Positions 42,236 to 56,273 of a stretch of 64,000 nt of DNA are shown here, piece after piece. The number at the start of each line of letters is the position of its first letter. The first letter of the stretch is position 1. The stretch comes from Pseudomonas sp. PSE14. GTDB lineage: Bacteria > Pseudomonadota > Gammaproteobacteria > Pseudomonadales > Pseudomonadaceae. A program made the translations under genes and the position numbers. The notes beneath the pieces were generated by a model, which was not told the origin of the DNA, did not search any database, and saw only the letters and a list, made by a program, of their open reading frames with translations. Where the stretch lies: the NCBI RefSeq assembly GCF_029203285.1, contig NZ_CP115669.1:4092001-4156000 (forward strand). The letters are read 5' to 3'.

Positions 42236-44859
42236 TAGAGGCCCTGTTCGACAAATGTACGCGCCAGCGCCAGAGCCTCGTCCAGCTTGCCGGCATCGAC
42301 GCCACCGCCCTGGGCCATGTCCGGGCGACCACCGCCCTTCCCGCCCACAGCCGCAGCGGCCTGCTTCATCAGATCGCCAGCCTTGAGCTTGGCGGTCAGG
42401 TCCTGGGTCACGCCGGCAACCAGCACGACCTTCTCCTCGAACACGCCGCCGAGCAGGATCACGCCGCTGCCGAGCTTGTTCTTGAGCTGGTCGACCAGCG
42501 CCAGCAGCGCCTTGCCGTCCACACCGTCGAGACGCGCGGCGAGCACCTTGGCGCCGCTGACCTCGATGGCCGAGGAAGCCAAGTCGTCACCGGCGGCGCT
42601 GGCGGCCTTGGCCTTGAGCTGTTCCAGCTCCTTTTCCAGCTGACGGTTGCGCTCGATCAGGCCGGACAGCTTGTCCAGCAGGTTGTCACGGCTGCCCTTG
42701 ACCAGGCCGGCCGCTTCCTTGAGCTGCTCTTCGGCACCGTTCAAGTAGGCCAGCGCTGCAGCGCCGGTAACCGCCTCGATACGGCGTACGCCGGAGGCCA
42801 CGCCGCCTTCGCTGGTGATCTTGAACAGGCCGATGTCGCCGGTACGGGACACGTGGGTGCCACCGCACAGCTCGACGGAGAAGTCGCCGCCCATGCTCAG
42901 CACGCGCACCAGGTCGCCGTACTTTTCGCCGAACAGCGCCGTGGCGCCCTTGGCCTTGGCGGTGTCGATGTCGGTCTCTTCGGTCTCGACTTCGGTGTTC
43001 TTGCGAATCTCGGCGTTGACGATGTCTTCCAGTTGCTTCAGCTGCTCCGGCTTGATCGCCTCGAAGTGGCTGAAGTCGAAGCGCAGGCGCTGGCTGTTCA
43101 CCAGCGAGCCCTTCTGCTGGACGTGATCGCCCAGCACCTGGCGCAGCGCGGAGTGCAGCAGGTGGGTGGCGGAGTGGTTCAGCGCAGTGGCCTGGCGCAC
43201 GGAAGCATCGACCTCGGCCTTCACCGCGGAACCGACGTTCAGGCTGCCCTGGGCAACCACGCCGTGGTGCAGGTGCGCACCGCCAGCCTTGGTGGTGTCA
43301 CGCACGTCGAAGCGCACGCCGGCACCGGCGAGGTAGCCGCAGTCGCCGACCTGGCCACCGGATTCGGCGTAGAACGGAGTCTGGTCGAGGACGACCACAC
43401 CCTCCTCGCCTTCGCCCAGCTGCTCGACGGCCTTGCCGTCCTTGAACAGGGCGATGATCTGGCCGGCGCCGGAGACGCCCTGGTAGCCGAGGAAGCGGGT
43501 GTCGCCATCGACTTTCACCAGGCTGTTGTAGTCCATGCCGAAGGCGCTGGCGGAGCGGGCACGCTCGCGCTGGGCCTCCATCTCGCGCTCGAAGCCTTCC
43601 TCGTCGAGGGTCAGGCTGCGCTCGCGGGCGATGTCGTTGGTCAGGTCGACCGGGAAGCCGTAGGTGTCGTACAGCTTGAACACCACGTTGCCGGGGATGA
43701 CACTGCCCTTGAGCTCGGACAGGTCCTGTTCGAGGATCTTCAGGCCCTGCTCCAGGGTCTTGGCGAACTGCTCTTCCTCGGTCTTGAGCACGCGCTCGAT
43801 GTGCGCCTGCTGTTGCTTGAGCTCAGGGAAGGCTTCGCCCATCTCGCCAACCAGCGCGGCAACGATCTTGTGGAAGAAGGTGCCCTTGGCGCCCAGCTTG
43901 TTACCGTGGCGGCAGGCGCGACGGATGATGCGGCGCAGCACGTAGCCGCGGCCTTCGTTGGACGGCAGCACGCCGTCGGCGATCAGGAAGCCGCAGGAAC
44001 GGATGTGGTCGGCCACGACTTTCAGCGACGGAGCGCCGTCGTTGGCGCAGCCGATGGCGTCGGCGGAAGCCTTCAGCAGGCTCTGGAACAGGTCGATCTC
44101 GTAGTTCGAGTGGACGTGCTGCAGCACGGCACTGATGCGCTCGAGGCCCATGCCGGTATCCACGCTCGGCGCCGGCAGCGGGTGCATGACGCCGTCCGCG
44201 GTGCGGTTGAACTGCATGAATACGTTGTTCCAGATCTCGATGTAGCGGTCGCCGTCTTCTTCCGGCGAGCCGGGCGGGCCGCCCCAGATGTCCGCGCCGT
44301 GGTCGAAGAAGATCTCGGTGCACGGACCGCACGGACCGGTGTCGCCCATCGCCCAGAAGTTGTCCGACGCGTAGGGAGCGCCCTTGTTATCGCCGATGCG
44401 GACCATGCGCTCGGCGGGAATGCCGACTTCCTTGGTCCAGATGTCGTAGGCCTCGTCATCGGTGGCGTAGACGGTGACCCAGAGCTTCTCCTTGGGCAGG
44501 TTCAGCCACTTGTCGGAGGTCAGGAATTCCCAGGCGTAGGTGATGGCGTCGCGCTTGAAGTAGTCGCCGAAGCTGAAGTTGCCCAGCATTTCGAAGAAGG
44601 TGTGGTGGCGCGCGGTGTAGCCGACATTTTCCAGGTCGTTGTGCTTGCCGCCGGCACGCACGCACTTCTGGCTGGTGGTGGCGCGGGTGTAGGCGCGCTT
44701 TTCCAGGCCCAGGAAGCAATCCTTGAACTGGTTCATGCCTGCGTTGGTGAACAGCAGGGTCGGATCGTTCGCGGGGATCAGCGAACTGGACGCAACGCGG
44801 GTGTGCCCCTTCTCTTCGAAGAAGCGGAGGAAGGCTTCACGGATTTCAGCGCTTTTCAT
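42235..44859 (-). CDS. alaS: Alanyl-tRNA synthetase
   Basis: 874-residue enzyme charging tRNA-Ala. Class II catalytic core (about 1-240: [20 protein letters not shown], motif 2; [12 protein letters not shown], motif 3), tRNA-binding region, editing domain (about 550-710) with zinc ligands in [13 protein letters not shown] and VELCGGTHV, and C-Ala domain to the end. The ATG at 44859 gives the canonical [10 protein letters not shown]. Same direction and order (alaS-lysC-rsmA) as in P. aeruginosa. Confidence 0.98.
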   Translation of the reverse strand: MKSAEIREAFLRFFEEKGHTRVASSSLIPANDPTLLFTNAGMNQFKDCFLGLEKRAYTRATTSQKCVRAGGKHNDLENVGYTARHHTFFEMLGNFSFGDYFKRDAITYAWEFLTSDKWLNLPKEKLWVTVYATDDEAYDIWTKEVGIPAERMVRIGDNKGAPYASDNFWAMGDTGPCGPCTEIFFDHGADIWGGPPGSPEEDGDRYIEIWNNVFMQFNRTADGVMHPLPAPSVDTGMGLERISAVLQHVHSNYEIDLFQSLLKASADAIGCANDGAPSLKVVADHIRSCGFLIADGVLPSNEGRGYVLRRIIRRACRHGNKLGAKGTFFHKIVAALVGEMGEAFPELKQQQAHIERVLKTEEEQFAKTLEQGLKILEQDLSELKGSVIPGNVVFKLYDTYGFPVDLTNDIARERSLTLDEEGFEREMEAQRERARSASAFGMDYNSLVKVDGDTRFLGYQGVSGAGQIIALFKDGKAVEQLGEGEEGVVVLDQTPFYAESGGQVGDCGYLAGAGVRFDVRDTTKAGGAHLHHGVVAQGSLNVGSAVKAEVDASVRQATALNHSATHLLHSALRQVLGDHVQQKGSLVNSQRLRFDFSHFEAIKPEQLKQLEDIVNAEIRKNTEVETEETDIDTAKAKGATALFGEKYGDLVRVLSMGGDFSVELCGGTHVSRTGDIGLFKITSEGGVASGVRRIEAVTGAAALAYLNGAEEQLKEAAGLVKGSRDNLLDKLSGLIERNRQLEKELEQLKAKAASAAGDDLASSAIEVSGAKVLAARLDGVDGKALLALVDQLKNKLGSGVILLGGVFEEKVVLVAGVTQDLTAKLKAGDLMKQAAAAVGGKGGGRPDMAQGGGVDAGKLDEALALARTFVEQGL

Positions 44860-44981
44860 AGATTCTTCCACGGAAAAATACGGCCACAAATCGCCGGCAA
44901 AGGGCCGCATTATGATCGGCCCTGCGTACTGGGTACAGAGTGTTTGTGCGATAGACGGCGCCTATTGCGCCTCACGCATGC

Positions 44982-45986
44982 TCAGTCGCGACGAAAGGCA
45001 GCGAAAGCTTCCACGATACGCGGAATATCCGCCGATTTCACGTCGAGGTGCGTGACCAGCCGAAGGCGCGCCGCCGGGCTGACGCGAATGCCGCGCTCGG
45101 CGAGATGGGCAGCCAGCGCACCGGCCTGCTCACCGATGCCGACGTAGACCATGTTGGTCTGTACCGGCTCGGTGGCATAGCCCAGTTCGGCGAGGCCACG
45201 GCCCAGCGTTTCGGCGTTGGCATGGTCCTCAGCCAGACGCTCGACCTGATGGTCCAGCGCATACAGCGCCGCCGCTGCCAGGCCGCCGGCCTGGCGCATG
45301 CCACCGCCAACCATCTTGCGCAGACGGCGCGCGCGGCCGATCAGCTCGGCGTCGCCGCAGAGTACCGAGCCCACCGGCGCGCCAAGCCCCTTGGACAGGC
45401 ATACCGAGACGGAATCGAAGTGGCGGGTGATCTCGCAGGCGTCCACGCCCAGCTTGACCGCCGCGTTGTACAGGCGCGCGCCGTCCAGGTGCAGGGCCAG
45501 GCCACGGCGGCGGGTCATCTCCCGTGCGGCGGCGAGATAGGCCTGCGGCAGGACCTTGCCCTGCATGGTGTTTTCCAGCGCCAGCAGACGGGTGCGGGCG
45601 AAGTGGAAGTCGTCCTGCTTGATCGCCGCCTCGACCTTGGCCAGGTCCAGCGAACCGTCGGCTTCGCCGTCGATCGGCTGTGGCTGGATGGAGCCGAGGA
45701 CGGCGGCGCCACCGCCTTCATATTTATAGGTGTGCGCCTGCTGGCCGACGATGTATTCATCGCCGCGGCCGCAGTGGGCCATCAGCCCCAGCAGGTTGCT
45801 CATGGTGCCGGTGGGCACGAAGAGCGCGGCGGCAAAGCCCAGACGCTCTGCCAGGGTCGCTTCCAGGCGGTTGACGGTGGGGTCTTCGCCATAGACGTCG
45901 TCGCCCAGTTCGGCACGCGCCATGGCCTCGCGCATCCCGGCGGAGGGCAGGGTGACGGTATCGCTGCGAAGGTCGATGGTAGACAT
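44982..45986 (-). CDS. ltaE: Low-specificity L-threonine aldolase
   Basis: 334-residue PLP enzyme splitting L-threonine or L-allo-threonine into glycine and acetaldehyde. N-terminal IDLRSDTVTLPSAGMREAMA, PLP lysine in SVCLSKGLGAPVGS (about residue 200), and LHLDGARLYNAAV containing the PLP-ring Asp. Length is typical. GGAGCTCC lies ahead of the ATG at 45986. It stands alone between alaS and a repeat pair. Confidence 0.95.
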   Translation of the reverse strand: MSTIDLRSDTVTLPSAGMREAMARAELGDDVYGEDPTVNRLEATLAERLGFAAALFVPTGTMSNLLGLMAHCGRGDEYIVGQQAHTYKYEGGGAAVLGSIQPQPIDGEADGSLDLAKVEAAIKQDDFHFARTRLLALENTMQGKVLPQAYLAAAREMTRRRGLALHLDGARLYNAAVKLGVDACEITRHFDSVSVCLSKGLGAPVGSVLCGDAELIGRARRLRKMVGGGMRQAGGLAAAALYALDHQVERLAEDHANAETLGRGLAELGYATEPVQTNMVYVGIGEQAGALAAHLAERGIRVSPAARLRLVTHLDVKSADIPRIVEAFAAFRRD

Positions 45987-46070
45987 GGCGGAGCTCCTCG
46001 GGCATCAGGCGGAAAGGACCGATGCTAAGCGCTCGCCAGAGACGGGACAAGGGTTGGGTTCAAGGCTTTC

Positions 46071-46198
46071 GTAGGGCGTACAACCGTTCGCTGTTGTACG
46101 CCGTTTCACCCTGGCTTGCCGTCGGCGCCATGGCTGAACTTGGAGTGCCTTGGGAGCAAGGTCAATCGGCGTATAACGTCGAACGTTATACGCCCTAC
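46071..46198. repeat. Inverted pair of type II palindromes
   Basis: GTAGGGCGTACAACCG..TTGTACGCC (46071-46103) and GGCGTATAACG..CGTTATACGCC (46168-46198) lie in the 219-bp gap between ltaE and astE. Each arm is itself a hairpin. Same family and layout as 25855-26004. Confidence 0.88.
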
Positions 46199-46205
46199 GC
46201 TACCA

Positions 46206-47204
46206 TCAGAGTTCGGTGGGAACGACCAGAATGCCGGCGCGCAGTCCGTTCTTCACCCGAGGGTTGGGGAAGATGATCCGCGCACCCTGCTCCTCCACGA
46301 TCCAGCGGGTGCCACCGATGTCCTCGGCCAGCAGGTAGCCCTGGTCCAGCTCGGTGAAGTTATCCACCGCATCGTCCAGGTGCAGGCGGAAATGGTCGCT
46401 GTGCTTGATCACTTCGCGGGACACGGCGAACAGCTTGAGGCCATCGAGTTGCTCACCATCGGCTTCCGGCGCATCGCCACGGATCAGTCCCTGCAGCATG
46501 CCTTCCAGGCGATCGAGGTTGACCGCCTGGTTCTGCCCGAACGGCCGCGCCTTGCCCAGCTCCAGAGTGAAAGCTTCGGCGCCCAGGTGGCTGTAGGTGT
46601 AGGCACTGAAGGTGATGCCCGGCTTGCTCTGCAGCAGCACGGCGTCGATGCCGGCGCTGCGCAGGCGCGCCAGTTCGTCGCGGGAGTGCTGGCGACCCTC
46701 GCTCCAGGGGTAGAGCGCGAACTGCTCGATCTTCGAACCGCGAATGGCGGTGTGAAGGTCGTAGTGCAGACGGGTTCGCCCGTCGCGAGCGAAGAACGCT
46801 GCGGCCAGGCGCTCCAGCTCGGAGGCGCGCAGGGCTTCGTTGCCACTGCCCTCCTCGTGGCGACCGCAGAACAGGCGGTTGATGTCCTGTTCCAGGTAAC
46901 GCTCGCCGCGGCGCATGGCTTCGGGGTTGCCCAGCAGGATCAGGATGCGCGCCGCCGGCTTCAGCTCGCCACGAGCGATGCGCTGCACCAGGCGGTCGAG
47001 CAGCTCGATGGGGGCGGTCTCGTTGCCGTGGATACCAGCCGAAAGCAGCAGGTCACGGCCCTGGTCACGGAGGGTGGACGGGGTGATTTCCAGTGCGCCT
47101 TCCGCCAGCCAGTGCAGACGGGTACCGTCCGCGGTGAGCTGGATCTTTTCCGTCGGCTCACGGCCGGCGAGGGTCAGTTCGAGCAGTTTGCCCAGGGCTA
47201 GCAT
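46206..47204 (-). CDS. astE: Succinylglutamate desuccinylase (AstE/AruE)
   Basis: 332-residue zinc hydrolase of the AstE/AspA family; the final AST-pathway step, N-succinylglutamate to glutamate and succinate. The zinc ligands are in [11 protein letters not shown] (His, Glu) and [10 protein letters not shown] (His), in the usual spacing (about 85-95 residues). The catalytic Glu is probably in [12 protein letters not shown]. Last gene of the aru operon, 50 bases after a small His-tailed protein. Confidence 0.95.
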   Translation of the reverse strand: MLALGKLLELTLAGREPTEKIQLTADGTRLHWLAEGALEITPSTLRDQGRDLLLSAGIHGNETAPIELLDRLVQRIARGELKPAARILILLGNPEAMRRGERYLEQDINRLFCGRHEEGSGNEALRASELERLAAAFFARDGRTRLHYDLHTAIRGSKIEQFALYPWSEGRQHSRDELARLRSAGIDAVLLQSKPGITFSAYTYSHLGAEAFTLELGKARPFGQNQAVNLDRLEGMLQGLIRGDAPEADGEQLDGLKLFAVSREVIKHSDHFRLHLDDAVDNFTELDQGYLLAEDIGGTRWIVEEQGARIIFPNPRVKNGLRAGILVVPTEL

Positions 47205-47254
47205 GCGGACGCCTCCATCATTCCCAGCGGCCGGATGGGCCGTGGACTCCGCGA

Positions 47255-47536
47255 TCAGTGGTGATGGTCACATCCACAGTCTGGACCATGTTCGTGGACT
47301 TCGGCGGCTTCCAGCTCCAAAGTCAGGCCCAACTGGTTCACCGCCTGCGGGCGCACCACCAGCAGCGGGATCTCGGCGTCGTCCTCATGGGAGTCGGCGT
47401 AGATCGTAAGGCCGCCCTTGCCGTCGGCCTCCAGCCACAGCTCGCGCCCTTCCAGGCGGATGGCCAGGCGCGCGGTGTGGGTCTCGCGGCGCTCGCCCTT
47501 GTTGTCTTCGAGAATCAGCGGGAGGCTTTCGGTCAT
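47255..47536 (-). CDS. Small conserved protein with Cys/His-rich C terminus, in the AST operon
   Basis: 93 residues from the ATG at 47536; a GTG three codons upstream, directly abutting the astB stop, is an alternative. It has a beta-rich body ([20 protein letters not shown]) and ends [13 protein letters not shown], which looks like a metal-binding tail. P. aeruginosa has a gene of unknown function (PA0900) in the same place. It could supply or sense zinc for the zinc enzyme AstE next to it, but this is only a suggestion. Confidence 0.82.
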   Translation of the reverse strand: MTESLPLILEDNKGERRETHTARLAIRLEGRELWLEADGKGGLTIYADSHEDDAEIPLLVVRPQAVNQLGLTLELEAAEVHEHGPDCGCDHHH

Positions 47537-47545
47537 GTCGGTCAC

Positions 47546-48891
47546 TCAGTTTTGCTGGAAGGGATAAACCGAGCCCAGTTTAAGGATCTGGCTCAATTCA
47601 TCCAACGCCGTACGGCATTCCACCAGCAGTTGCGGATCGGCCAGGTCGGATTCGGACAGGCGATCGCGGTAGTGCTTGTCGACCCAGGTGACCAGGGTGT
47701 CGTGCAGGGTCGGGGTCATGATCACGCCCGGATTGACCGCTGCCAGCTCGCCGTCGGTCAGCGCCACGCGCAGGCGCAGGCAGGCGGGGCCGCCGCCGTT
47801 CTGCATGCTCTGCTTGAGGTCGAACACCTTCACCTCGCGGATCGGGCCGTCCTCGGCGGTCAGGCGCGACAAGTAGTTCCATACGCGCTCGTTCTTGCGG
47901 CACTCCTCCGGGACGATCAGCAGCATGCTGCCGTCGGCGCGGGTGAGCAGCTGGCTGTTGAACAGGTAGGACTTCACCGCGTCCTCGACCGTGACCTGGT
48001 CGCGCGGCACGCACACGGCCTGGAAGCGGCCGCCGCGGCGGCCCAGCTTGTCATGCAGCTCGGCCAGCACGCGCTCGGTGTCGAGGAAGGCGTCTTCATG
48101 GTGGAACAGCACTTCGCCGTTACCCACGGAGATCACGTCGTTGTGGAACACACCCTGGTCGATCACGGCCGGATTCTGCTGGGCGTAGACCACGCCGTCG
48201 TCCGTCAGGCCGTGCAGGCGGGCAACCGCCTGGCAGGCTTCCAGGGTCTGCCGGGCCGGGTAACGCTGCGGCGCCGGGAAACGGCTGTCGAAGGCGCTGC
48301 GGCCGAACACGAAGAACTCGACGCCGGCTTCACCGTAGGACTTGCAGAAGCGCGTGTGGTTGGCCGCGCCTTCGTCTCCGAACTGGGCCACCGCCGGCAG
48401 TGCGGCGTGGTGGGCGAAGTGCTTCTCGTCGCGGAACATCGCGCCGAGGATGCGGCTGGTGACCGGGTGCTCGATGGAGCGGTGGAACTTGCAGTTCAGG
48501 TTAGCGGCGGTGAAGTGCACGCGGCCATCGGCGGTGTCGGCGCTGGGGCTGACGGTGGCCGCGTTGGCGGTCCACATGCAGGACGCCGAGCTGACCGCGG
48601 CCAGCAACGGCATGGCTTCCTTGGCGGCCTTGGCGATCACCTCGGCATCGCTGCCGGAGAAGCCCAGGGCACGCAGCGAGGCGACGGCCGGGCGCTCCTG
48701 CGGGGCCAGCACGCCCTGCTTGAAGCCCATTTCCATCAGCGCCTTCATCTTCGCCAGGCCCTGCTTGGCGGCTTCGCGCGGGTTGGACGCAGCCTGGCTG
48801 TTGCTCTGCGACGCGACGTTGCCGTAGGACAGGCCGCCGTAGTTGTGCGTCGGTCCGACCAGACCGTCGAAGTTCATTTCATAGGCGGTCA

Positions 48892-48892
<1 letters not shown>
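47546..48892 (-). CDS. astB: N-succinylarginine dihydrolase (AstB/AruB)
   Basis: 448-residue enzyme of the guanidine-modifying fold; converts N2-succinylarginine to N2-succinylornithine, CO2 and two ammonia. The N terminus [20 protein letters not shown] is diagnostic, the catalytic His region is [20 protein letters not shown], and the active-site Cys is likely in [14 protein letters not shown]. The ATG at 48892 overlaps the astD stop (TGATGA), showing translational coupling. Confidence 0.97.
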
Positions 48893-51403
<2,511 letters not shown>

Positions 51404-51414
51404 GTTCTCTCCCC

Positions 51415-52431
51415 TCAGATCGCGACCAGGCGCACGCTGGCGCCTTCGCCGACGCCCAGGGCGTCGGCGGCTTCCTGGTTCAGGGTCACCGGCTTGCCGG
51501 GTGCCCAGTCGAGTTCGGTGACGATGGCGCGGAAGTCCTGCAGCTGGCCGTTGGTGACCAGGTAGCCACGGTTGCCCTTGCCGCCTTCACCGATGCGCAC
51601 CGGCACCTGCCGGCTCTGGGCGATGGAGCGGATGCTGGAAATGGGCGCGTGCAGGGTCGGGCCGCCGTCGAAGATGTCGACGTAGTTGTCGGATTCGAAG
51701 CCGTCGCGCATCAGGATGTCGAAGGTGATCTGCGCACGTGGGTGCACTTGCCCCATGGACTCCTGCGCCTCGTCCGGCAGCAGCGGCACGTAGATCGGGT
51801 AGTGCGGCATGAGTTCGGCAAGGAAGGTGCGGCTTTTCAGGCCCGAGAGCCTCTCCGCCTCGGAGTAGTCGAGGTCGAAGAAGTTGCGCCCGATGGCATT
51901 CCAGAACGGCGATTGGCCCTGGTCGTCGCTGTAACCGACGATCTCCACCACCACCGCGTCGGCAAAGCGCTCCGGATGGCTGGCCATGAACAGCAGGCGG
52001 CCACGGGAGTTGAGCTCGGCGATCGGTGTGTTCACCAGGTCGCGCTCGACGTAGAAGCTGGTCAGCAGGCTGTTGCCGGTGAGGTCATGGCACAGCGAGA
52101 GGACGTGAATCTTGTTGTGGATCTTCAGCTCGCGGGAGGCGTGCACGAAGGTCTCGTTGCGGAAGCTGTAGAACGGCTCGGAGAAGCCGGCCGAAGCGAC
52201 GATCGCCGAGCAGCCGACCAGGCGGCCGCTGAGGCTGTCTTCCAACACGAAGAAATAGCTTTCCTCACCGTTGAAGCTCACTTCGGCGGCGAACGAGGCC
52301 TCCGAGGCGAGGATCTTTTCCCGCAGACGTTCCGCGTCGTCCGGCAGCGACGTGACGCCGACCGGGCTGTCCGCGGCGAGACGCTGCACCTGCTGCAGGT
52401 CGGCCACTTGGGCGGGGCGCATCACCAGCAT
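51415..52431 (-). CDS. aruF: Arginine/ornithine succinyltransferase alpha subunit (AruF)
   Basis: 338-residue paralogue of the gene downstream, with matching landmarks (MRPAQVADLQQVQRLAADSP; DQGQSPFWNAIGRNFFDLDY; AELMPHYPIYVPLLPDEAQE). The duplicated pair forms the Pseudomonas-type AstA heterodimer, the committed step of arginine catabolism. GAGGAG lies nine bases before the ATG at 52431. Confidence 0.96.
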   Translation of the reverse strand: MLVMRPAQVADLQQVQRLAADSPVGVTSLPDDAERLREKILASEASFAAEVSFNGEESYFFVLEDSLSGRLVGCSAIVASAGFSEPFYSFRNETFVHASRELKIHNKIHVLSLCHDLTGNSLLTSFYVERDLVNTPIAELNSRGRLLFMASHPERFADAVVVEIVGYSDDQGQSPFWNAIGRNFFDLDYSEAERLSGLKSRTFLAELMPHYPIYVPLLPDEAQESMGQVHPRAQITFDILMRDGFESDNYVDIFDGGPTLHAPISSIRSIAQSRQVPVRIGEGGKGNRGYLVTNGQLQDFRAIVTELDWAPGKPVTLNQEAADALGVGEGASVRLVAI

Positions 52432-52584
52432 GGCGTCACTCCTCTAACCAGACAAAAGTTCATGATTCGTGGGCGCGACACAGCCTGTGCCGCACTCACC
52501 AGGGCATTCGGAAGACCGGCCGGAACATCCCGGCCGGCGAAGCGGCGAAATCGCTCCGCCGCTGATTCAGCTTAGTCGCAGCTG

Positions 52585-53832
<1,248 letters not shown>

Positions 53833-53864
53833 CTATCGATGGAAGGATTGTAGGGACGATTGTC

Positions 53865-53940
53865 GGGTCGGCATTGTCGCCATGCGACAACTTGTTATAG
53901 CGCCAACCCACGGATTGCCGAGCTTTACGGAAATGCGACA
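53865..53940 (-). promoter_or_regulatory. ArgR-type operator region of aruC operon
   Basis: Two TGTCGCAT half-sites on the minus strand (53884-53889 core and 53935-53940 core), 51 bases apart, about five helical turns, fitting the TGTCGC element bound by Pseudomonas ArgR as tandem half-sites. The proximal site is followed by a second TTGTCG-like inverted copy (53870-53880). ArgR activates the aru operon with arginine in P. aeruginosa. Confidence 0.7.
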
Positions 53941-54053
53941 GAAAGCGTCGGGAAGGCGCAGTGTAAGGCCTGCGGACTGCTGCGGGTACAAGGGGGCGTG
54001 GAATTTGTTCGCTCGGCGAACGAACGGTCAGGAATAAGGCAGAGAGGGGTTTC

Positions 54054-54130
54054 GCAGGAGCGAGCTTGTTCGCGAACACTCTTTCCGGACACATCAGCGT
54101 CGGGCGGTTCGCGAGCAAGCTCGCTCCTAC
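54054..54130. repeat. REP inverted pair in the aruC upstream gap
   Basis: GCAGGAGCGAGCTTGTTCGC-type arm (54054-54076) and inverted partner (54108-54130), 31 bases apart. Same family as the flgI unit. The 53806-54235 gap otherwise holds the ArgR sites; no other gene was seen in it. Confidence 0.88.
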
Positions 54131-54235
54131 ATAAAAGCGCATCAGAGCTCTACGCAATACAGGGAACGACGGATAACCTAGCCTGGATGATTTTCCCTAC
54201 AGCGCTAGCACTCACTACCAATGGATGGAAAAACC

Positions 54236-54463
54236 ATGCTGATCAATGGAATCGAATACGGGATCCAATTCGCCTCCGACATAAACCCACGAGACGGGCT
54301 AGGACTGGAGTGCTGCATCAACAATGTGCCGATTCTGGAAATCTTCCGGGACGACGAAAACAAACGATACGTCGTGAACCTGTTTCAGCAAGACGTCCCA
54401 CTGGAAGTTCTCGAAGCTCTCATACCCACGGCACGGGAAGAATTGGGCGATTTCCTACCCTAG
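54236..54463 (+). CDS. Small hypothetical protein, opposite to argR and aruC
   Basis: 75 residues from the ATG at 54236 (GGATGG about six bases ahead; an ATG five codons earlier is possible). Sequence MLINGIEYGIQFASDINPRD, later NVPILEIFRDDENKRYVVNL: beta-rich and acidic. Base composition is clearly lower in GC than the neighbours, which suggests late arrival or relaxed selection. The stop is six bases from the convergent argR stop. P. aeruginosa also has a small hypothetical gene between argR and aruC; I cannot say whether it is the same. Confidence 0.65.
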   Translation: MLINGIEYGIQFASDINPRDGLGLECCINNVPILEIFRDDENKRYVVNLFQQDVPLEVLEALIPTAREELGDFLP

Positions 54464-54469
54464 GCCGGA

Positions 54470-55453
54470 TCAGCCCCGCTCGGCGACTACCGGAGCAGCC
54501 TCGGCGACGCTCTGGCCGCGGCGCTGGTTGCGGTCTTCGCGCGGGGTCACGCCGAAGAAGTTGCGGTAGGCACTGGAGAAATGCGGGCCGCTGGAGAAGC
54601 CGCAGGACAGACCGATCTGGATGATCGACTTGCTGGTCTGCATCAGCATCTGCCGCGCGCGGTTCAGGCGCAGTTCCAGGTAGTACTGGCTGGGCACGCG
54701 GGTCAGGTACTGCTTGAAGATGCGCTCCAGCTGACGGCGCGAGACGCACACGTGCTGGGCGATTTCGTCGGTGGTCAGCGGCTCCTCGATGTTCGCTTCC
54801 ATCAGCAGCACCGCCTGGGTGAGCTTCGGGTGGCTGGAACCGAGGCGGTTCTTCAGCGGGATGCGCTGGCGTTCGGAACCTTCGCGGATGCGCTCGACCA
54901 CCAGCTCTTCGGATACCGCACCCGCCAGTTCCGCACCGTGGTCGCGGGAAAGCACGGCCAGCAACAGGTCGAGCACAGCCATGCCGCCACAGGCGCTGAG
55001 GCGGTCGCGGTCCCACTCGAACAGGTGGTTAGTGGCAATGACCTTGGGGTAACGCTCGGTGAAGTCGTCATGCCAGCGCCAGTGCACGGCGGCACGGTAG
55101 CCGTCGAGCAGGCCGAGCTGCGCCAGCGGGTAGATGCCGGCGGACAGCGCGCCGATGCTCACGCCGCTGCGCGACAGCTGCTTGAGCGCGGCGGCCAGCG
55201 GCGCGGAGACCGGCTGGGGAACCTCGTCGGCGACCAGGAAGATGCGCTGGCACTGCTCCAGCGCACCATTCCAGGGCTGCCCAGGCAGACGCCAGCCATC
55301 GGCCTCGGCGACCGTTTCCGCACTCATGAACACCGGATCGTAGAGCGCCTCCGGATGCAGCCGGCGGGCGACCCGCAGGGCCTCCTCGGCCAGCGCCAGG
55401 GTCAGCGCACGAGTGTGCGGCCAGAGGAGGAATCCGATGCGTTGTGCGGTCAT
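54470..55453 (-). CDS. argR: Arginine-responsive regulator ArgR (AraC/XylS family)
   Basis: 327-residue transcription regulator unrelated to the E. coli ArgR. The N-terminal ~190 residues have a DJ-1/GATase1-like fold (IGFLLWPHTRALTLALAEEA). The C-terminal ~110 are the AraC DNA-binding domain (IAQHVCVSRRQLERIFKQYL; IGLSCGFSSGPHFSSAYRNF). It senses arginine and controls uptake, catabolic and biosynthetic genes. It is the last gene of the aotJQMOP-argR run, so transporter and regulator are co-expressed. Confidence 0.96.
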   Translation of the reverse strand: MTAQRIGFLLWPHTRALTLALAEEALRVARRLHPEALYDPVFMSAETVAEADGWRLPGQPWNGALEQCQRIFLVADEVPQPVSAPLAAALKQLSRSGVSIGALSAGIYPLAQLGLLDGYRAAVHWRWHDDFTERYPKVIATNHLFEWDRDRLSACGGMAVLDLLLAVLSRDHGAELAGAVSEELVVERIREGSERQRIPLKNRLGSSHPKLTQAVLLMEANIEEPLTTDEIAQHVCVSRRQLERIFKQYLTRVPSQYYLELRLNRARQMLMQTSKSIIQIGLSCGFSSGPHFSSAYRNFFGVTPREDRNQRRGQSVAEAAPVVAERG

Positions 55454-55491
55454 GCGACTAGGTCACCAGGCGACACGGGATGACAGACAGC

Positions 55492-56256
55492 TTACTTCAA
55501 GCTGCCGGAAAGGAACTGCTTCAGGCGATCCGATTGCGGATTGGCCAGGACTTCCTTCGGGCAGCCCGCCTCTTCCACCAGGCCCTTGTGCAGGAACACC
55601 AGCTGGTTGGAGACCTCGCGGGCGAAGCCCATCTCATGGGTCACCACCACCATGGTGCGGCCTTCCTGGGCCAGATCCTGCATCACGCGCAGCACTTCGC
55701 CGACCAGCTCGGGGTCGAGCGCCGAGGTCGGTTCGTCGAACAGCATGACTTCCGGCTCGACCGCCAGGGCACGGGCGATGGCCACGCGCTGCTGCTCACC
55801 GCCGGACATGTGCGCGGGGTAGGCATCCTTGCGGTGCGCCACGCCGACTTTCGCCAGGTAGTGCTCGGCCTTTTCCAGCGCCTCTTTCTTCGACACGCCC
55901 AGTACGTGGACCGGCGCCTCGATGACGTTTTCCAGGGCGCTCATGTGCGACCACAGGTTGAAGTGCTGGAACACCATCGACAGACGCGAGCGCATGCGCT
56001 GCAGCTGCTTGGCGTCGGCCGCCTTGAGTGCGCCGTCCTTGTTCGGGGTGAGCTTTAGCTCTTCGCCGTTGAGCAGGATCTTGCCGGCGTGGGGCTGTTC
56101 CAGCAGGTTGATGCAGCGCAGGAAGGTACTCTTGCCCGAGCCGGAGGAGCCGATGATGCTGATCACGTCGCCCGCCTTCGCCGCCAGGGAGACGCCCTTG
56201 AGCACCTCGTGGTTGCCGTAGCGCTTGTGCAGGTCCTGGATTTCCAGTTTGTACAT
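55492..56256 (-). CDS. aotP: Arginine/ornithine ABC transporter ATP-binding protein AotP
   Basis: 254-residue HisP-type ATPase: Walker A GSSGSGKST, Q-loop VFQHFNLWSHM, signature MSGGEQQRVAIARAL, Walker B VMLFDEPTSALD, switch VVTHEMGFA. It energises AotJ/Q/M import of arginine and ornithine. GAGAACC separates it by 17 bases from aotO. Highly conserved; no oddities. Confidence 0.96.
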   Translation of the reverse strand: MYKLEIQDLHKRYGNHEVLKGVSLAAKAGDVISIIGSSGSGKSTFLRCINLLEQPHAGKILLNGEELKLTPNKDGALKAADAKQLQRMRSRLSMVFQHFNLWSHMSALENVIEAPVHVLGVSKKEALEKAEHYLAKVGVAHRKDAYPAHMSGGEQQRVAIARALAVEPEVMLFDEPTSALDPELVGEVLRVMQDLAQEGRTMVVVTHEMGFAREVSNQLVFLHKGLVEEAGCPKEVLANPQSDRLKQFLSGSLK

Positions 56257-56273
56257 GGTGTCGGTTCTCGAAT

